Below, piece by piece: positions 58,813 to 64,000 of a stretch of 64,000 bases of DNA. Position 1 is the stretch's first letter. Every line of letters starts with the position of its first letter. The translations under genes were made by a program, and so were the position numbers. The stretch spans positions 323,593 to 387,592 of the forward strand of contig BDDD01000875.1 of the NCBI GenBank assembly GCA_001972305.1, read 5' to 3'. The notes under the pieces are model-generated. The model saw nothing but the letters and a program-made list of their open reading frames with translations. It ran no database searches and was not told where the DNA came from. The DNA is from Cephalotus follicularis (lineage: Eukaryota > Streptophyta > Magnoliopsida > Oxalidales > Cephalotaceae).

Positions 58813-59313
58813 TGTAATGACCAGAAATTCCATTAATACATTATTGTAATTTCCTGGTAATCTTATGAAGAATTTTTAGCTAAATGTTAAATTTTAAATG
58901 GAAGGTGTTAGAGAGTAATGCGTTGAGTTGAAAAAATTCATGAAAGAGACGCTTGGGCATTGACGCCAAGAGATAGCGTCGAAACCAAGGAAAAGAGAGG
59001 CGCGCTTGAGGCTCTTTGCCTTAAGGCATTGACGCCAAGTGATGGCGTCAACGTCCATCGATGGAGAACAAAAGGGGTAAGCGTTAACGCGGTTCAGGGA
59101 GCCTGTTAGCACCAAGGAATAAGGTCAACGCGTTAAGACGCCCAAACTGTCGGTAGAATAAGACAAAGCACTGACAGAAGACGCGTGAAGGACAAGTGTG
59201 AGACACTTTATCTCTTCCCCATGCTCTGTAATGACATAAAGGAAGAAAAGAGGTGATGTGTGTGCAAGCGGCAGAGAGAAGAAAGAGAGAGAGAGAGACG
59301 CATGGTGCCTTGC

Positions 59314-59356
<43 letters not shown>

Positions 59357-60605
59357 TCCTCTATAAAGCACACCTCTCCTGTCTCCTCCAACCGGCACCG
59401 AAAGAGAAGGAAATAGAGAGAAAGATAGAGAGAAAACAGGAGAGAAATGAAAAAGGAGAGGAACCACATTCCTCCATTGTTGAACCTGGAAGCTTGGAAA
59501 GCTTGAAAGCTGGAAGTGGGAAACTCGAACTTGGAGCTGATGTGTCGGACCTGGGAGCGCAAATCTATAGGTCGGTAAAGCTTAAAGAGGTGGACATTGA
59601 TTCTTAACTTGGAATATGAGGTAGGGATTTTATACATGCAATTTTGAGTTCAAAAATAGTAAATGATCATTGATGATTTGCATGTCTTGGTGGATTGTGG
59701 AATGATTGACTGATGTATAGTGTTTTGGAGTGATTTCGGATTGTGTTGCATGTTGTCATGCTTGATTCTACTGGTATTGGTATGGTTCCGGTGGAGAAAC
59801 CATGTTCTGGTTATATACATTTTGATGCCTAGAAGGATAAACATCGACGCCATAGACCTGTTGTACAGGGAGGAAGACGCTCAAAGAGTAAACGCCATAA
59901 GGTAACATTGACGCCAAGGAGAAGGACACTGATGCTTAAGGTGCCTACCTTAACGCGTCGACGCCAAGGAGATAGACATTAACACCTCGGGCTCCTGCCT
60001 TAAACGTTAACGAGTGGGAGACATGCACGTTGATGCCTAGGACATGTGTTGACGCCTAGAGCGAGTGTTGGCGCCTGAGGGGGTTGCCATGCACGTCGAC
60101 GCCTAGAGTAGACGTTGACGCCTAAGAAAACTGCTTACACGTTGATGCGTATAGGTTATACGTCAACGCCAAAAGAGACTGATTACGTTTTGGAGCACAA
60201 GGTGCCGTACACATTGACGCATAGAGTTAGGTGTTGACGCCAAAATGGTTTGTTTTGCATTTAAGCATACGTTTGCATTGCATACTGTTATGATTGAACT
60301 ATGGATTGAAGTATCTTATGATTTCTAGAATGTTTCATCATTTTGGAAGTGTATACATGATTTTGAAAAAAAATCTTTATTTTATATGGAAATGTATATT
60401 TTCCAAAGGATTGAAAGTTGCTTCAACCAATTGAAATATTGTATACGAAAATGAGTATTTTCGAACGATTGAATATCGTTCAAATGATTGATTGTACGTT
60501 TGAATAAATGTATTATTTTCAAGTATTTTATAACTTATAATCTACTTGGAAAATGATTGACTGAATTGATTGATGGATTGTGATGAGAATTCCACATTAG
60601 TGGAA
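58813..60605 (+). mobile_element. FB gypsy element, 3' LTR, cut by a later insertion
   Basis: It starts TGTAATGACCAG and matches 53998 to about 55850 of the 5' LTR, including the (GA)n tract (about 59310-59353) and the motif array (about 59815-60242). It stops at 60605, where another LTR begins. The equivalent of the hairpin array would lie just beyond and is not present in the window. TGGAA (60601-60605), which also occurs in the 5' LTR at the matching place, is the likely target duplication. Confidence 0.88.
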
Positions 60606-61377
60606 TGTCGCACCCCGAACCGCAAGGGTAAACCCCCACGATCCGACGCGTGATATTCATTCTCTTCAGTCATTTAATCATATATAATCATACTCCAAAA
60701 AGTGCTATAAATTTAAAACTTTAAACTAAAGTCCTACAAGCGGAAGAATCATATATACATCAGCGGAATTAATCAATCCAAATAAAAACTAACTCTTGAA
60801 ATCTCCCAACATTTCGGCATGAAGTATTCGTTTATAGGACTAAACCCCCTGTAAAGGAAAACACATTTTATATCTCAACACTCCCGAAGGAGGAATCAAC
60901 AGTTTATGTATACATACGGGCTCAGCCCTCAGCAACCATACTAAACCAGTATCATATCATTCTAATGCCTCAAATGATGGGCTTGTCCCTGTTTAATACA
61001 TCAATACACATATCATAAGCACTACCACATGCCGGTAGGTCGATAGCTGAATAAAACATAACTCTAACATCTTTATATTTGTCTCAAATACATAGGGTTC
61101 CTTTTCACAATCCTTATACATAGCAAGCCTTATTTTTCAATACATTTTAATCATAAACATGAGGTCCCTTTTATATAACTCTTATAAGCAAATCCAAATA
61201 CAAGCAATTCCATATACAATTGGCTAACAAAAGCTGTTATAGAAAACCCGTCATTCTCAGCTTACCTCGTTGCAATCCATCACCTGTGCCTGAGCCTGAC
61301 CCATTCCGCACACAAGGGAAATGGGTCAACGACATAATGTCATGTAGGTATACTATGCTATGCATGCAACAGTATAC

Positions 61378-61505
61378 TAGTGATATGCGTGTAACAATAT
61401 ATCCATGTATGTCATGTAGTGCATCAGCATAATAGTGATATGCGTGCAACAGTATATCAATGTATGTCATGTAGTGCATCAGCATAATGGCGATATGCGT
61501 GCAAT
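61378..61505. repeat. Tandem repeat, 55-bp unit, about 2.3 copies
   Basis: Units at 61378-61432 and 61433-61487 begin TAGTGATATGCGTG and contain CATGTAGTGCATCAGC; a third is partial. Confidence 0.88.
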
Positions 61506-61774
61506 GGTATAGTATATATGTATGGTATGTCGTGTGCACAAATGACAATTGCGGACGACGTCAGTATACCAACTGTCCGTAAGTAGTGGTATGCTGGGCT
61601 GGTCCTAATCACATAAAAGCCATAGGCCTGCAGACAATCCATATAACAATCCATATCATTCATAGGGACAACCAGTCCATAGGGTCCATCCCACCCTCGA
61701 CGCACTTTTGGTGTCGTGGAGGTGTGAGGAATGAGATAACACTGACCACGTCGTTTATTTCTTGATTTGTAGGG

Positions 61775-61956
61775 GTCCACCCATGTGTGGGGTCCGCACA
61801 ACGTATATGGGTCCACCCAATGTGTGGGGTCCGCGCAATGTATATGGGTCCACCCATGTGTGGGGTCCGCGCAATGTATATGGGTCTGCCCATGTGTGGG
61901 GTCCGCGCAATGTATATGGGTCCACCCAATGTGTAGGGTCCGCGCAATGTATATGG
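61775..61956. repeat. Tandem repeat, 36-37-bp unit, five copies
   Basis: The units begin GTCCACCCATGTGTGGGGTC and end GCAATGTATATGG, with few changes. Two of the five carry one extra A. Confidence 0.93.
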
Positions 61957-61961
61957 TCTAT

Positions 61962-62000
61962 CGTTCCTGACATTCACGACGGAAATGAATGTCAGGAACG
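61962..62000. repeat. Perfect 15-bp inverted repeat
   Basis: CGTTCCTGACATTCA (61962-61976) and its exact complement (61986-62000) surround a 9-base loop. It sits five bases after the last 36-37-bp tandem unit. Confidence 0.93.
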
Positions 62001-62618
62001 GGTTATCTCGTTAGTCTCATACAATACAACCAATAATCCATCCCGTAGTTGTGACCCAAAATCATGTATGTTTTTAAATAATAGGGACCATTTTGTAAAG
62101 GATATCATAGGATCCACATCCGTCAAATCATATAAAGATCATTTCATAATCATAAGTCATTCTTCATATCCAATGGCCATTTTTGTGTCCATAATCCATT
62201 TTGTAAGCAATTTTTCATATATCATTTGGTTGGTCCCTATCGAAGTTATAATGAATGGAAAGGGAGTCTAAATGGGAGTATCCGCGCCCAGATGTCCCAA
62301 TGGAAGTACCTGACCATTCTAAAATCCATAAAACAATGGAGAGGAAGTCTAAATAAGATATCCGCGTCTCGATATCCCAATGGAACTATCCTGACCATTT
62401 TGAAAACCATTTAGAAACCATTTGCGTAAAACTCTTTTATTGAGTACTTTCCTTAAAACTTCACTTTGAACATCGATTTAGAAATCAAATGTGATATAGA
62501 AGGATTTCCATATGTTACATAGCCTTAGGGAGGCTTTCTATGGAATCCGGTTGAAGACACAACCATTTTAGATGGAAAACCATGTAAAATAGTGTGTTTG
62601 GGCTGAATAGGGCACTAA

Positions 62619-62832
62619 GCGTCGATGCTTAGCCCCGAGCGTTAACCGTTTTAAATAGCACAAGTATAAAATGTCAACGGTTTGTTTTAAAGCATAAGGC
62701 ATCGACTGTTTGGTTTAACTCATAAGAGCGTCGACAAGTTTAGAAAGCGTAAGTATAAAACATCGACTACTCAGTTTAAGACATGAAAGCGTCAACGGGT
62801 TTGGTTTGAAAACATAAAGCGTCGACGGTTTT
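62619..62832. repeat. Phased GCGTCGACGG-type motif array
   Basis: GTYRAC-like cores start near 62621, 62641, 62673, 62701, 62730, 62762, 62791 and 62821, with intervals of 20, 32, 28, 29, 32, 29 and 30 bp. Sites are often followed by GGTTT. Confidence 0.8.
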
Positions 62833-63406
62833 GGTAGCAAATGCAGTTTGTGAAAGAGTTCGTAAACCAATGGAACTATGTCCAAAACAGTTCAAAGCCC
62901 TTTTTAAGATTCATCCCATAGCCCGTGAATTGAGAGAAGGCAAGAATTCATCTTATCTTAATTCAACGTCGAACCCTTATATCATATGCCACATGCAGTA
63001 TATATATCCATCCGTATGCTCGTATATATATATATACACAATCATGCATCCATACAAATACAATTCGTACACATCAATCCATATAATTATTTAGAATGCA
63101 CTAATGTAATGCAAGCGATAGTATAACCTACCTCTTAGCAACTGGGCTCGTAAAGCTCAGAAATCCTCTATCCTTGATCGTTTCCTTTATCCTTGATCAT
63201 TTCCTTTATCCTGCATGCACAACACATTTCTGTTACACTCTACGCATGGAAACCAAGAACAGCCGCCATCGGAGCTTCGGCCAGTTTCTGGCCAACTCAT
63301 TCAGCTCCGGCGAAACCCAAAAACAGGTTCCACATTGGACGATAAGTTCAAAACCATCGGAGGCTCACCGTGACTCGTCGTGAAACGCGCTGTCACGGCC
63401 GACAGT

Positions 63407-63452
63407 GAGTCAACTCACTGAGTCAACTCGCCGGTCAACCACGAGTCAACTC
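63407..63452. repeat. GAGTCAACTC palindrome cluster
   Basis: GAGTCAACTC starts at 63407, 63420 and 63443, with GGTCAACC between. The setting resembles the GAGTCGACTC pair at 29922-29945 in the Angela-like LTR. Confidence 0.75.
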
Positions 63453-64000
63453 GTCAGTTCGAATCCGGCCGAATGGCGCCAAATCGGTCACTGAAATAGG
63501 TGTAGCCAGCCTCCTAGGTGAAGACCAGACCTTCCCGCGATGCTAACCGGCGGTGGAATGCACGGCAACGCACGACAGTGACGGCATCGGGGAGAAGAGA
63601 GAAGAAGGAAAAGAGAAGAGGAAAGGGGTTACCGTGGGTCGCAGCACGCTTCCGACCGTCGAGCTTCGCCCGACGCCATTTCTTCTCCGGTGCCATCTCT
63701 CTCCCGTTCTCTCTCGATGTCTCTCTCCGGCTGTCTCACTCTCTCCCACTCTCTCGTCTGCCATTCTTTCTAACACACGGGCGCCTTATGCGCCCGTGTG
63801 TCTCTTTCTTTCTTTTAAATTTTTCTTCTCTTCTTGATATTTACCAGCCAAAATACTAAGGCATGGGTCTCGTTTAATCCGAAATTTGCGATATTAATTA
63901 TCCGAATGGGTACCAAAATAATGGCAATAAAAATGCGAACATAGGGACTTATTGTCGCGCATTAAAAATGGGCTTTATTAGTCATTTTGGGCCTTATGAT

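Larger units (their letters stand above)
60606..64000 (-). mobile_element. LTR of a further gypsy-type element (>3.39 kb, runs off window)
   Basis: TGTCGCACCCCG at 60606 is the 3' end of an LTR on the minus strand. No PBS lies to the left, so this is a 3' or solo LTR whose other end is outside the window. It holds two tandem repeats, a perfect hairpin, a GCGTCGACGG-type array and GAGTCAACTC palindromes. Frames at 61457-61977 come from the tandem repeats. I see no gene. Confidence 0.75.

Noticed and set aside
61457..61977. Frames of 105-119 codons with repeated Y-T-L-R-G-P-H-T blocks
   Set aside because: They are the 36-37-bp tandem repeat read in frame. Unit lengths alternate 36 and 37, so no single frame is kept.
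1..64000. tRNA or rRNA genes
   Set aside because: TGGTATCAGAG matches are primer-binding sites next to LTRs, not tRNA genes. No rRNA-like stretch was recognised.

Overview
This window looks like intergenic heterochromatin of a flowering plant. It is almost wholly transposable elements, nested several layers deep. I see no rRNA, tRNA, CRISPR or bacterial-type operon. The evidence is long LTRs (2-3.4 kb) of the Ty3/gypsy Tekay (Del) type with a chromodomain-like pol tail, a Ty1/copia Angela/BARE-like element, a Sirevirus-like copia element, a CACTA transposase with plant GT-AG introns, and primer-binding sites for plant initiator tRNA-Met (TGGTATCAGAG). The species cannot be named from this sequence. 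Four gypsy families are named here by LTR start: F1 (TGTAACGCCC), FA (TGTAATAACC), FB (TGTAATGACCGG) and FC (TGTAATGACCCGC).

Layout. 1-912 is part of an F1 LTR (minus), inserted in the pol of an FA element (minus; pol and gag 918-3658, 5' LTR 3764-6499). That element abuts the pol tail and 3' LTR (6770-12113) of a second FA element on the plus strand, so two ~2.7 kb LTRs face each other as a large inverted repeat. A solo LTR (7276-9921, target duplication CAGAG) sits inside the second one. 12114-13113 is an Angela-like LTR remnant. 13114-16741 is another LTR remnant, split by an FC solo LTR (13464-16406, duplication CTATG). 16742-27524 is a complete but decayed FC element. 27525-29353 is an FB-like LTR piece. 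29354-50367 is one Angela-like copia element on the minus strand, opened by two younger insertions: a Sirevirus-like element (34260-39875, duplication CGTGT), and a young F1 element (40914-46679) with a 933-codon open frame in which RT is fused to the integrase C-terminus. A short intron-bearing gene fragment of unknown origin lies at 40229-40912. 50368-50641 is an FA LTR piece. 51084-53997 is a truncated CACTA element. 53998-60605 is an FB gypsy element with most of pol deleted. 60606 to the end is a >3.4 kb LTR of another element (minus).

The most unusual signal is not a gene. Nearly every LTR here, gypsy and copia alike, carries an array of ~10-bp motifs centred on GTCGAC or its GTYRAC variants. 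The motifs are separated by non-conserved spacers, and site-to-site distances cluster near 20-22 and 27-32 bp, about two and three helical turns. A second signal is a run of six hairpins in the FB 5' LTR whose stem arms co-vary while the loops are conserved. Three separate elements have lost the centre of pol but kept gag and the pol tail, which suggests non-autonomous derivatives that rely on relatives.
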